Assembly: GCA_023392075.1 (NCBI GenBank)
Contig: JAEVZU010000076.1
Span: 4,498 to 68,497 of the forward strand
Length of the DNA stretch: 64,000 bases
Direction of reading: 5' to 3'
Source of the DNA: Bacillota bacterium
GTDB taxonomy: Bacteria; Bacillota; Clostridia; Acetivibrionales; DSM-1351
Part shown: positions 18,867-29,000 of the stretch, in pieces
How positions within the stretch are numbered: the first letter of the stretch is position 1
Layout: every line of letters begins with the position of its first letter
Notes under the pieces: model-generated
Seen by the model: the letters and a program-made list of their open reading frames with translations, nothing else
The model's database searches: none
Told to the model about the DNA's origin: nothing
Program-made: the position numbers and the translations under genes

Positions 18867-19928
18867 CTACCCTTCTGTTGAGAACTTGTAGACGGTAGTA
18901 TGCCTGTAGCCTTCACCGGCCTTTAATATTGGCGACGGAAAATGCTTGTATTTTAAGGCATTTGGGAAATATTGCGTTTCAAGGCAAAGCCCGCTCCGTT
19001 TATTATATACTGCTCCGTCCTTGCCTATATCCGAGCCGTCAAGAAAATTTCCTGAATAGAATTGTATACCGGGCTTTGTAGTGAATACCTCCATAACTCT
19101 CCCGCTTTCAGCTTCATACAGTTTTGCTGCCTTTTCAGTACTTTTGCCGCTTACATTCAGTATCCAATTATGATCATAGCCTTTTCCGCAGATTATCTGC
19201 TCATGCTTACTGTTGATATTCCTTCCTATAGGCGTTAACTCGGTGAAATCCATTGGAGTCCCTCTTACATCACAAATTTCTCCATTTGGTATGCCTTTAT
19301 TATTAATTACTGTAAATTTATCTGCATAAATTTTTAGTTGGTGCTCTAAAATATTTTCTGAGGAATGTCCTCTTAAATTAAAGTAAGCATGGTTGGTCAG
19401 GTTTACTACTGTATCTTTATCTGTCTGAGCATAATAATCAATTATCAGCTCGTTTTCCTCGGTCAGGGTATATAATACCTTAACATCAAGATTACCGGGA
19501 TAATTGTTCTCACCGTCAGCACTTCTGTAGGTAAGCTGAAGAGCTTGACTGCAGTTATCGGATATTATTTCAGCCTGCCAAACAACTTTATCAAAGCCTT
19601 TCAGTCCGCCATGAAGATGGTTTTCCCCATCATTTTCAGCCAAATGATATTCAATTCCGTTAAGTTCAAATCTGGCTGCTTCAATACGGTTTGCATGTCT
19701 CCCGATCAGAGCTCCAAAGTATGTTCCCTTTTTAAAATAGCCCTCCAGAGTACCATATCCAAGAGTTATATCCTCTACTTTCCCATTTCTGTCAGGAACA
19801 TTGAGCCTGACAATTGTTCCTCCGAAATTTGTTATTTCCACCGACATTTTTTTCGTATTTGTCAGTGTGAATATATCCGCATCACTTTCATCAATCGCCT
19901 TTCCATAATACCTCTTTGTAATACTCAT
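18867..19928 (-). CDS. galM: Aldose 1-epimerase (mutarotase)
   Basis: A 353-residue beta-sandwich enzyme interconverting alpha and beta anomers of aldoses. Visible landmarks are GRHANRIEAARF, the catalytic-His segment VVNLTNHAYFNLRG and the catalytic-Glu segment GLCLETQYFPN; the length is normal for GalM. It is the last gene of the unit activase, glycyl radical enzyme, epimerase (27 nt from the radical enzyme). Glycosidases release one anomer, and a mutarotase supplies the other, so its presence suggests that the radical enzyme or the next step handles a free sugar. Galactose versus arabinose preference cannot be told from sequence. Confidence 0.92.
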   Translation of the reverse strand: MSITKRYYGKAIDESDADIFTLTNTKKMSVEITNFGGTIVRLNVPDRNGKVEDITLGYGTLEGYFKKGTYFGALIGRHANRIEAARFELNGIEYHLAENDGENHLHGGLKGFDKVVWQAEIISDNCSQALQLTYRSADGENNYPGNLDVKVLYTLTEENELIIDYYAQTDKDTVVNLTNHAYFNLRGHSSENILEHQLKIYADKFTVINNKGIPNGEICDVRGTPMDFTELTPIGRNINSKHEQIICGKGYDHNWILNVSGKSTEKAAKLYEAESGRVMEVFTTKPGIQFYSGNFLDGSDIGKDGAVYNKRSGLCLETQYFPNALKYKHFPSPILKAGEGYRHTTVYKFSTEG

Positions 19929-19955
19929 ATATGGCGCCCCCCCCTTTATATGCTT

Positions 19956-22025
19956 CTAAACTTTTAATTCAACTCTTTGAATAATATGATCCTGATATTC
20001 CCTGTCCAGCTCAACAAAGTAACCGCTCCAGCCCCATACCCTGACTATGAGATTTCTATGCAGTTCAGGTTTTCTCTGGGCTTCCAGCAAGGTTTCCCTG
20101 TTCAAAGCATTTATCTGAAGCTGATGCCCTCCCATGTCCATAAAAGTTTTAACCAGCATTGCAACCTTTGTAATGCTTTCGTTATTTCTGAAAACTGTAT
20201 CATGGATTTCAATTGTCAGAGGTCCTCCATTTATAGCCGCCTTTAAATTTGGCTTTGCAAAAGAACGGATGATGGATACAGGGCCTTTTGACTTTATATT
20301 AAGGCTTGGTGCATAGTTTGCCGACAAAAATTCGCCTTTTTTCCTACCGTCAGGAGATGCATTCAAATCTTTTACATGCCAGACATAATACATGGCAGAT
20401 CCGGTGCCGGCTCTGTAACAGCCGCCCCTGTCATTAACCCTGCCTTCAAGGGCACGTGCAAACATATTAATTAACTCTACTGCTATACTATCAACATAGT
20501 CATCATCATTCCCCATTTTCGGGGCTTCATATTTAAATTTGGTTCTTAGCTCCTCATACCCTTCAAAATTCAAATCCACAGCTTTGATAATTTCTTCAGC
20601 CTTTACGGTTCTTTCGTCAAAGACATACTTTTTAATAGCAGCAAGGGAATCTGCCGCATTCGACAGCCCTGTTCCATGTAAGCCATAGTTATTGTATCTG
20701 GACCCATAAGTTATATCTCTGGCATTTTCGATACACCCCTCCATTAAAACCGACATGATTGGAGCAGGTTCCATGTAGATGTTTCTGAATTTGGCCAATT
20801 CAGTGTCAACTTCAGCCTGTATTTCCTTACCTGCAAATTGTATTAAATCGTCAAAATCTTTACATTTGGACAAGCTGTAATGCAGAACTCTGTCAACGAC
20901 ATTTGAATAGGAAAGTGCGCCTATATTGGGTATATCCATCCCTACACCTGGAATTATGAATTCCCAGCAGGCAGCAACAACATAATTCCGGGCATCTTCA
21001 AGTGTATACCCCTTCTCCAGTAATCCGGGTATAACAACATCATCATTGGAATATTGGGGAAAACCCAAGCCCTGTTTGGTAAGCTGTGTTCCAAGTTCAT
21101 AAAGCCTGAGTTCGGTATCCTTGTTAACACGGAGGTTGATTTTAGGGTCTATGAGCTTTAGTTCAAGGCTGGCTTTCAGACACATTTCGGAAAGTATATT
21201 ACAGGCATCTCTTCCCTGTTCATCAACGCCGCCCAGTACCATGCTTTGCCCGTTATCACCCTGCTGCATGCCGGGATACAAATCACTGTCCTTATTGAAG
21301 CTCAGAAAAAATTCTTCCAGCAGTTCGAAGGCCTGGTCATAGTCAAGGCGTTCTGCATCCAGGTCAGCTTTAAGATAGGGGAGCATGTATTGATCAAATC
21401 TGCCAATAGTATTGTGATAGTTAAAGGATGCCCATAGGGTGAAATGAAGGATTCTGAAAGACTGAAGTGCTTCGCGGAAGGTGGTTGCACCATACCTTGG
21501 CACCCGTCTTAATATTTCAGCCACATCAGTTTTGCCAAGCCTGTCTGCTTCCTCTGCATATCTTTCAGTCAGTTGATAAACAGCATCAATTGAGTCAATT
21601 ACCGAATGTAAAAATTCTTTTCCCTTCTCATCATTTATGGCTTCAAGTTTTTTCAGAGCCTGACTGCGTTGTGCCTCAAGACCAAGCTCAATTGTTCTTG
21701 CGTAGTTGGGCGAAATATTACATAGCTTGCCAAGTTCATGGATATAGTGCTCCTTTTTTATGGCCTCCCATTCACTGGTTGTAAACAGCTCAGGAAGCTT
21801 GCATACCGTTCTCATAAATACAATTTTTTCGTCCTCCAGAATAACCGGTTTTTCCATTTCCAGCACTTTTTTGAGCCTGAGGGCTGCCCGTCCGGTATCA
21901 CTCATTTTACTTTCGGCAAAATCTTCGGTAATCTTTGTGAAAACTTCCCGACTTATGTCCTGCCTGTATGTATGGTGCTTCTTGTTTAAAATGTCACTCA
22001 GCATTTTTTCAATTCTCTTATTCAT
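19956..22025 (-). CDS. Glycyl radical enzyme of unassigned subfamily (PFL-like)
   Basis: A 689-residue anaerobic radical enzyme. The C-terminal glycyl radical motif is VRVWGWSGYF (radical Gly665), and the catalytic thiyl site is AACWEF (Cys353, with Glu355 in the Cys-x-Glu arrangement seen in C-O and C-N lyase members). Family landmarks GRFDQYMLPYL and ADSLAAIKK are also present. It lacks the double cysteine of pyruvate formate-lyase, so that reaction is unlikely. It is shorter than most known members (about 750-850 residues). Its own activase overlaps it upstream (ATGA) and an aldose epimerase follows. Context among arabinofuranosidases and sugar importers suggests a sugar or sugar-derived substrate; the reaction is unknown. 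Confidence 0.9.
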   Translation of the reverse strand: MNKRIEKMLSDILNKKHHTYRQDISREVFTKITEDFAESKMSDTGRAALRLKKVLEMEKPVILEDEKIVFMRTVCKLPELFTTSEWEAIKKEHYIHELGKLCNISPNYARTIELGLEAQRSQALKKLEAINDEKGKEFLHSVIDSIDAVYQLTERYAEEADRLGKTDVAEILRRVPRYGATTFREALQSFRILHFTLWASFNYHNTIGRFDQYMLPYLKADLDAERLDYDQAFELLEEFFLSFNKDSDLYPGMQQGDNGQSMVLGGVDEQGRDACNILSEMCLKASLELKLIDPKINLRVNKDTELRLYELGTQLTKQGLGFPQYSNDDVVIPGLLEKGYTLEDARNYVVAACWEFIIPGVGMDIPNIGALSYSNVVDRVLHYSLSKCKDFDDLIQFAGKEIQAEVDTELAKFRNIYMEPAPIMSVLMEGCIENARDITYGSRYNNYGLHGTGLSNAADSLAAIKKYVFDERTVKAEEIIKAVDLNFEGYEELRTKFKYEAPKMGNDDDYVDSIAVELINMFARALEGRVNDRGGCYRAGTGSAMYYVWHVKDLNASPDGRKKGEFLSANYAPSLNIKSKGPVSIIRSFAKPNLKAAINGGPLTIEIHDTVFRNNESITKVAMLVKTFMDMGGHQLQINALNRETLLEAQRKPELHRNLIVRVWGWSGYFVELDREYQDHIIQRVELKV

Positions 22026-22867
22026 AAAACTTCACTCCTTATGTTATATTTTTTAAATGGTTCCTGATAAACTTCCGGTATTTTTTCAACATCAAAAACA
22101 GGCTTATATTCTTTTCCAACCATTGAATATTTTGCTCCTGCCGTCTTGTGATAGGGCAGCAGCTCAACCCTCTCAAGTCCTTTTGCAGCTTTCAGCAGTT
22201 CAGCTGTGTTTTCCATATTTTCTTTCGTATCATTGACTCCCGGTATCAAAGGAATCCGTATATAAAATTTTTTACCGCTTGCAATCAGGTATTGCAGGTT
22301 TTTCAGAATTAATGTATTGTCCTGTCCGGTATATTTTTTATGTATTTCAGAGTCGGTATGCTTAATATCCATTAAGATCAGGTCTACGCTGTCAACCACT
22401 TTTCTAAAAATTTCCTCCGGTGCATGACCCGAGGTCTCTATTGCAACATGAACAGGCTTGAGTTCATTTATCAGTTCGAGCAGAAATTCCGGCTGTGCCA
22501 TAGGCTCTCCTCCTGACAGGGTGATACCTCCATTACTTTTTTCCAGGATTTCCTTACCCTTCAGAAGTTCTTTTGCCAGGTCCCGTGCTTCATATTCTGT
22601 TCCGCATATTTTTCGAAGATGCAAAGGACAAACCTTCAAACATTCACCACACGCACTGCATTTATCATCTTTGCAGACATCGATGCATCTTCCGCAATTT
22701 GTGCATGAACCCTTACTGACCATGATTTCCTTTTTAAAGGAGATTCCTTCAGGATTATGGCACCAGTTACACCTCAGGGGACATCCCTTTAAAAATACTG
22801 TTTTCCGTATACCGGGTCCATCGTGGACTGCAAATTCTTCAATTTCAAATATCAACCCTTTTGCCAT
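22022..22867 (-). CDS. Glycyl radical enzyme activating enzyme (radical SAM, PflA-like)
   Basis: A 281-residue radical SAM activase that abstracts hydrogen from the glycine of its partner enzyme. The SAM cluster motif is CPLRCNWC (Cys29, 33, 36). An insert carries two further 4Fe-4S ferredoxin motifs (CTNCGRCIDVC and CSACGECLKVC, ~55-90), as in activases of lyase-type glycyl radical enzymes. GGEP and the WHNPEG-like segment are also visible. I chose the ATG at 22867, served by GGAGG; an ATG at 22882 precedes that site. The gene overlaps its target enzyme by 4 nt, so the pairing is secure. Palindromic operators lie ~65 and ~130 nt upstream. Confidence 0.95.
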   Translation of the reverse strand: MAKGLIFEIEEFAVHDGPGIRKTVFLKGCPLRCNWCHNPEGISFKKEIMVSKGSCTNCGRCIDVCKDDKCSACGECLKVCPLHLRKICGTEYEARDLAKELLKGKEILEKSNGGITLSGGEPMAQPEFLLELINELKPVHVAIETSGHAPEEIFRKVVDSVDLILMDIKHTDSEIHKKYTGQDNTLILKNLQYLIASGKKFYIRIPLIPGVNDTKENMENTAELLKAAKGLERVELLPYHKTAGAKYSMVGKEYKPVFDVEKIPEVYQEPFKKYNIRSEVL

Positions 22868-22931
22868 AATTCCTCCAATCAAAACATGTAGTTATCAGTA
22901 CTGACCTATATACAGAGAAAAATCAGCATCA

Positions 22932-22947
22932 ACATTAACGTTAATGT
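22932..22947. promoter_or_regulatory. 16-bp perfect palindrome, candidate operator of the glycyl radical unit
   Basis: ACATTAACGTTAATGT is fully symmetric with a central CG, 65 nt upstream of the activase start. Close variants lie at 22997, 35689 and 40310, each upstream of another island unit, so it is best read as a LacI-type operator. A possible -35/-10 lies just downstream on the minus strand, so binding here would block transcription. Confidence 0.6.
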
Positions 22948-22958
22948 GAGTCAGTAAA

Positions 22959-22992
22959 AATAATAGCGAGTCAACGGATTCTCGCCATTATT
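22959..22992. terminator. Bidirectional terminator between the GH127-GH43 gene and the glycyl radical unit
   Basis: AATAATAGCGAG (22959-22970) pairs with CTCGCCATTATT (22981-22992), one mismatch, with a 10-nt loop. T-runs follow on both strands. It ends the large surface-enzyme transcript and sits exactly between the two palindromic operators. Confidence 0.75.
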
Positions 22993-22996
22993 TTTT

Positions 22997-23012
22997 ACAT
23001 TATCGTTAATGT
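22997..23012. promoter_or_regulatory. 16-bp near-palindrome, second operator of the pair
   Basis: ACATTATCGTTAATGT differs at one base from the perfect palindrome at 22932. The centres are 65 bp apart, roughly six DNA turns, which would allow a tetrameric LacI-type repressor to loop between them. Confidence 0.5.
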
Positions 23013-23066
23013 TATTGTAATTCTTTCTAAATTAAATGTCAAGAATTTAAAAGCTCCAGCCTTACA

Positions 23067-26000
23067 TCATTGCTTTGTAATTAAATTATAAAGCACCTGT
23101 GCCATTTCTGCTCTGCCAGCAGTTTCTTTCGGTACAATCTTTCCGCCTTTTAAGCTTATGACACCTGTTTCTATAAACGCTGCTATTGCTGGCTTTGCCC
23201 ATGCAGCGATATCTTTTCTATCACTGCATTGATCAAGGCTTTTTCCGGAGGTTCCGGCAGGGAGCTCACCTATCTGTTTCAAAATATTACACAGAAGGGT
23301 AAGCATTTCCTGTCTCGTGATTTCCTTGTCGGGTGCAAACATATTGTTCCCAACTCCGTCAGACAAGCCAAGCCTTTTTGCTGCTGCCAGATACCCGGTA
23401 TAGTATTTGTTTCCTGCATCTGCAAAGTTAGCTGAAGGATTCTCGTCTGCCTTTATTCCGTAAGTTTTCATCACCATTGTAAGGAACTGTCCTCTTGAAA
23501 GCTTCCCTTCAGGTCCGAAATTGGCATTTCCTGTTCCTGCTGTAATACCTCTTGCCGCAATAAAACTCACTGCCTCCGAATACAATGCACCGGCTGTAAC
23601 ATCCTTAAATTCCACTTTATTATAGCCAACAGCATATTTTGATAATTGCTTTGTCTTAAAGCTTATCATCCCTGTAGCCTTGTTATATACACAATTGCTC
23701 ACGATTTCAGGTTTTCCCTGTACATTTATGTAATATACAACAATAGCATTTGTATCTTCTCCCGCTTTCGGCACATATGGTAGTGATACAATTACATTTC
23801 CGCCAAACTCCGATATGGCTTTATCACCGACGGCAACACTGAAATTTAGCACCGGTCTGTCACCTGCTGCCTGCCTTGCCTCTTCTGACAGTGCTGAGAC
23901 ATCAGCCCTTGAGGCTGTAATTTTTACAACTTCGCCTGCTTCCCGGGAAATTGTTTTAATTGCTGCCTTATCAAAGCTTATAGAGGCCATAGCTGTAGTA
24001 ATAATCAGTGCATCTGATTTATTTTCAGCCACCTTGTCAAATGCTGCCTTTGGCAGACTTGTTTCAATTGCCCTTGCATCAGTTGGAACAGCTATCTTTA
24101 TCTCCAACCTTGTTCCGGTATCCTTACCATTTTTAACTGCAGCCTCTGCCGCCCTCTTAACAGCTTCGGCAATCTGACTCCCTGTTATGGCTGCAGCTGC
24201 AATGCCACCTCTATCACTTTTTGCTTTTGCTGAAATCGTAACTGTAACTGAGTCCTGTCCCACGTGAACAGATAAATCAGCATTTGTGACAGCAGGAACC
24301 GGAGCGGCAGTTCCTGTAGTTGATGACCCTGACGAACCTGATGGGCCTTGCGAACCATTATCACCATTTGATGGTGCGCCGGGCTGACCTATTATTACAC
24401 TGCCTGCCTCTGACTTATTCACAGGATTTGCCTTATCTCTGGCTATTACAACATAAGTTCCGGCTTTTAACCCTGTAATGACATTAGTATCCTGCCAGGT
24501 TTGCCCGTTATCAAAGCTGTACTCGTAGACACCTGCTATTCCGTATGCTGTCACGGTAATACTTCCATTACTTCCCCCGTATGTTGTTACATCTGTTTTT
24601 GCAGTACTTATGGTTATTGGATTTTGGGATGTATTTTGTAATGGTGCCACCATAAAATTATCATAGTGTACATGACTGTTTACTGCTCTGACTCCAACCT
24701 GTCCTATTGTATATACCGAATCCTGAACGCTTATCTTCGGATTCTGCATATCATCAACAAAGACTTTAATGCTTGAACCATCGGCTATAACCTTCATATG
24801 ATATGTTTTATTCTTATCAACAGTCATATTGTATTTCGCAAGACTTGTAAAGATACTTCCGTCTGATCTTCCAACCTCCAGATAACCATTTACATTAAGT
24901 CCCGCTATATAGCCTTTAAAGCTATCAATTCCTACGGCAGCTTCCCGTGTTCTGAAAACAAGATCCCCATCTATTTGACCGTTAATTATTTTTATGTCCG
25001 ATTCCAGGGTAAAATTGCCATATTCGTAACCACGTATCAGAGCCTTGTCGCCAAAGCTGCTATCCTGCATGGCATCTATGCTGTATTCCCCATTTTCAAT
25101 GGTCAGTAAATTTTCGCCAATGTTAAATTCCTGCCATCTGTCCTTATTCTCCGCGAAGTCCTCCAAGAGGGTAATTCCGGCTGCTTTTGCAGGCTCTCCG
25201 GAAGGTAATGCCATTGACGCCCCCCATTGTATCGGAGTACCCAGATTTGGAGTACCATCCGCATTCCAGGTAAATTGCTTCATACTGATACACCTGTTCC
25301 AGGAACCTCCCGGGTCAACCGAGCTATGATACACAATCCAGTCCTGAGTGTCATCCGGAGATTTTACAAAGCTATGGTGTCCCGGCCCATAGACATTACC
25401 GCTTCTGCTGAATACAGGATCTGGACTCTTAACCCATGAAGCAGGATTAAGTACATCTCCGTCGGAGCACACACTCATACCCAGGCAGTAATCAGCCGTC
25501 CAGCTTCCGCTGCTTGAATATGTAAGTATGATTTTACCATCTCTTTCAATAACCTCCGGCCCTTCATTAAGCGATGCTCCATTTTGTTCCCATGGATATG
25601 CCGGAGAAGAAATCATAACCTTGTTTCCGCTTATAGTCCAGGGATCGCTCATTGGTGCTATATAAATCCTCTGGGGCATATCTGCATTGTTTTCACAGCC
25701 TGACCAAAGGAAATATAAGCTTCCGTCTGATTTCCGGAAAACGGTTCCGTCAATTGCCCATTTATCATCGGGAGAAGTAACTTTGCCTTTCATTGTATAT
25801 GTTCCCTGTGCGTCGGTACTGTCACTTTCCAGGCAAAACATTCTGTGATTAACGTTGTTGCCGTCATCAGCAGCAACATATATGTACCATTTACCATTTA
25901 AATGATGTATTTCCGGAGCCCATAACTCTTTTGAATACATTCCCGAAGCCGGTGCTGTCCAAACTGTTCTTTTTATTCCACGGTCAGTCAGGGATTTTGA

Positions 26001-29000
26001 TTTATACACCCAAATTTCAGTTCCGGCTGCAAGTACAGAATAATAGTATCCATCCGGTCCTTTTGTTACAAAAGGGTCTGCACCGGAATATGCGGGATTT
26101 ACAAAGGTATTGCCTGCAGGTGCCTGACTCTGCACATCTGTTTTTGCAGAAACTATTTCTGACGGTAAAGATTCATATTGTCCATTTACTGATGTTACCT
26201 TATAATAATATGTCCTGTCTGAATTCAGACCTGTGTTGGTATAGCTCAGTGTATTTTTATCAACAGTGGCTATTTTATAATAGGTGCCGTTCAGTGCCAA
26301 TGACATATAAATATTATGACCTGTTATTTCCCCGGCTGAGCCTTCCCAGGTCAATTTTACAGAATCTGTTCCCGCTGCTTCTGCTTTGGCAGTTACATCA
26401 GCCGGATTTGAAATACCGGTGTCAACAATTGCCCAATCCTGATCTTCAGCTCCTCCCAGATATGTCCATAAGTGTATCTGTGTCCCGTTTGCAGTACCGC
26501 CGTTTTTGCAGGACATTGCCGTATTGCTTCTCTGATTGATGATTTTGTAGTATCCTGAGCTGCCATCCGATATCTGCCAGTATTGATCTGTTGCATCCAC
26601 ATCATCGTATATGGTATTTAAAGTTCCATTAGCCGTTGCTCCGTTTAAGCAGGAGGCGATCTTTCTACTGTTTTGATTTATCAGCTTGTAATTACCGTTG
26701 TCTTGGAATGCAATACGCCAAACCTGATCAGGTGTTTCATTGTAATCGTTCAGAGTAAGAACAGTAGCATTGGCTGTACCTGTTCCTGCCGATAATGCCT
26801 TGCCGCTTTTCTTGTTAATAATCTTGTACAGCTTGCCGGGGCTGAACTTTGGAGCTGCCTTGTTCTCATCAATCCAAACAAGAGTGCTTGAGGTTCCCCG
26901 GTTTGCCCTTGCATAAAAGGGAATCGCCTTTACCTTAAGAGACTGCTGTGCCCCATCTGCATTATAATATAAACCGGTCAGAGTAATGGTCTGGATCCCT
27001 CCTAACAAACCTGCCTCAAACTGTGTGTTAAGTTGCGAAGACTGTGGCAGGGCAATTGCATCCAGAGGATTGCTGATACCGGCAATTTTATTATCTACCC
27101 CCTCAAGGCAGTATACCAGAGGGCCGTATGTAAGAGCCACCTTGCCATTGTTAGTGGTTACATATGGATTTGAATACTCTCTTTTTGCAGTCATTGCAAA
27201 ATTGACGTCAACTCTGTCTCCATCTCTCCAGGTTCTATTGATAACAGCGTATCCATTTACAACAGCATAGTCCTGAACAGTTTCTCCGTTTACCTGTATA
27301 TCGGTACTTTCTGACCAGTTTGGAATTCTGATATTAAAGTTAAATGTCTTAGCACCTGTTAAATTAAATTGAAAGTTTGTAGCACCGGCCCATGGCATGG
27401 TAGTTGCCTGCTCAATGCTTATATCATCGCTGCCAAATTTTATGTCAGCATTGCTTGATATAAACTGATTTGCATATATGGCATCATCACTATAGGAATA
27501 TATATATGAAGGCAGCTCGGAGAAAAACTTTGAGAACATTGGAGGGCAGCAAGGTGTATGGTCAGTCCAGGTCCATCTGTCATAATTATTGGCAGTTAAT
27601 CTCTGCTGATAGAAAAATGAAGTTCCATTTGAGCCTACACATCCAAGGACACCGTTGTAAATTTCCTTTTCCAGATTGTCTGCATATTTGGAATTTCCAA
27701 AAGCCAGCAGCATACTTTGATCAAAGAATCCCATTGCCACCTGTGCACAGGTTTCACAGTAACCGTTATTGGGAAGTACATAATTTCCGGCATAGGCTTC
27801 CTGACCATCGTTGGTAGCACCTACACCTCCAGTAATGTACTGCTGCTTATCTACAATATTGTTCCACAAAACGTCAGCTGCAGAGAGGTAGGAAGTATTT
27901 CCTGTTCCTCTTCCTACAGCAGCCAGACCGTTATAAAACAGGTTTGCGCGGACAGAATGACCGAGAGCTTCAGTCTGGTTGTAATACAGGGCATGATCCT
28001 GAGCATACACACCATAGTTTTCATATGCTGTATTTGTTGTTCTTCCTTTATAATTTCCCCTGTTTTCGAGCCAGAACTCCACCAGTTTCCTGTATTCATT
28101 TTCATCCACATTAAGAGCCCTGATGCTTTGGCCTGCGGTATCTATATCCTTCAACTGCGGGTTATCCCTGTATAGCTCATATAACTTGAACAGCATCTCC
28201 TCAGGTCCCTGATGGGATGGCACCATGTTGATTTTACCTTCACCAAAGTTATCTGCCATATACTCTGCAAATCTTGTTGCAACATAAAGCAGTTTTGTTT
28301 TACCTGTAGCTTTATAATAATGTACTGCAGCTTCACACAAACATCCAAAATTGTATGCATCATGGTACCATAATGCATTTACCTCATCAAAACGCTTGTT
28401 ATCAGTGTCCAGAACAGACCAGGTACTCAGATATCCGTCATCCATAGTCATTGCTGCAGCATAAATCCTGTCGATATAGCCATCGATTCTTGCCTCCATG
28501 GCTGGATCAGCCTGTTGTCTCATATAATCGCTTGCACCACGGATAGCTTCATAAACCAATCCGTCATTCCATGGGTCTGTGCTTCCGGATTGGCTGTGAG
28601 TATTTCGCTCCCCGTTTGCAACCTTGTCAAAGTTCGTAAAGGAACCTGTTCTCTCGAAATTATCAAAGATATGATTAATTGTCGTAGTTCTGAAAAGATC
28701 CAGCTTCGGCTTCCAGAAGCCATCGGTGATCTGCACATCTTCAATTGCAGGCTGCTTTAAATTTAACAGCTCCTTTTGAAAAACCGAAAACATAATACGG
28801 TAGGTTCTTACAATGCCATTGTATATTACATTGATGGTTGTTTCTCCAGGCAGGGACGTTGCCGGTACCACATTAATCTGAGCGCCTGCTGTGCCGGAGG
28901 TTGCTGTAACTGCAGGAACTGCAGCTGTTCCCTCGGGCAGCAAATGATTGTATACATATGTTGTGGGGCTGAATCCCTCCAATGCCACTCCATTTACAGT

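Noticed and set aside
19956..22025. Reading the radical enzyme as pyruvate formate-lyase
   Set aside because: It lacks the adjacent Cys-Cys active site, has a Cys-x-Glu site instead, and lies in a sugar island.
22932..22947. Catabolite-control (CcpA cre) site
   Set aside because: The TG...CA ends and spacing of the cre consensus do not fit; the arms are ACATTAAC/GTTAATGT.
25931..26539. 202-codon plus-strand open frame inside the giant glycosidase
   Set aside because: Antisense to the lectin-FnIII-GH43 region with intact domains; residue composition is not protein-like.
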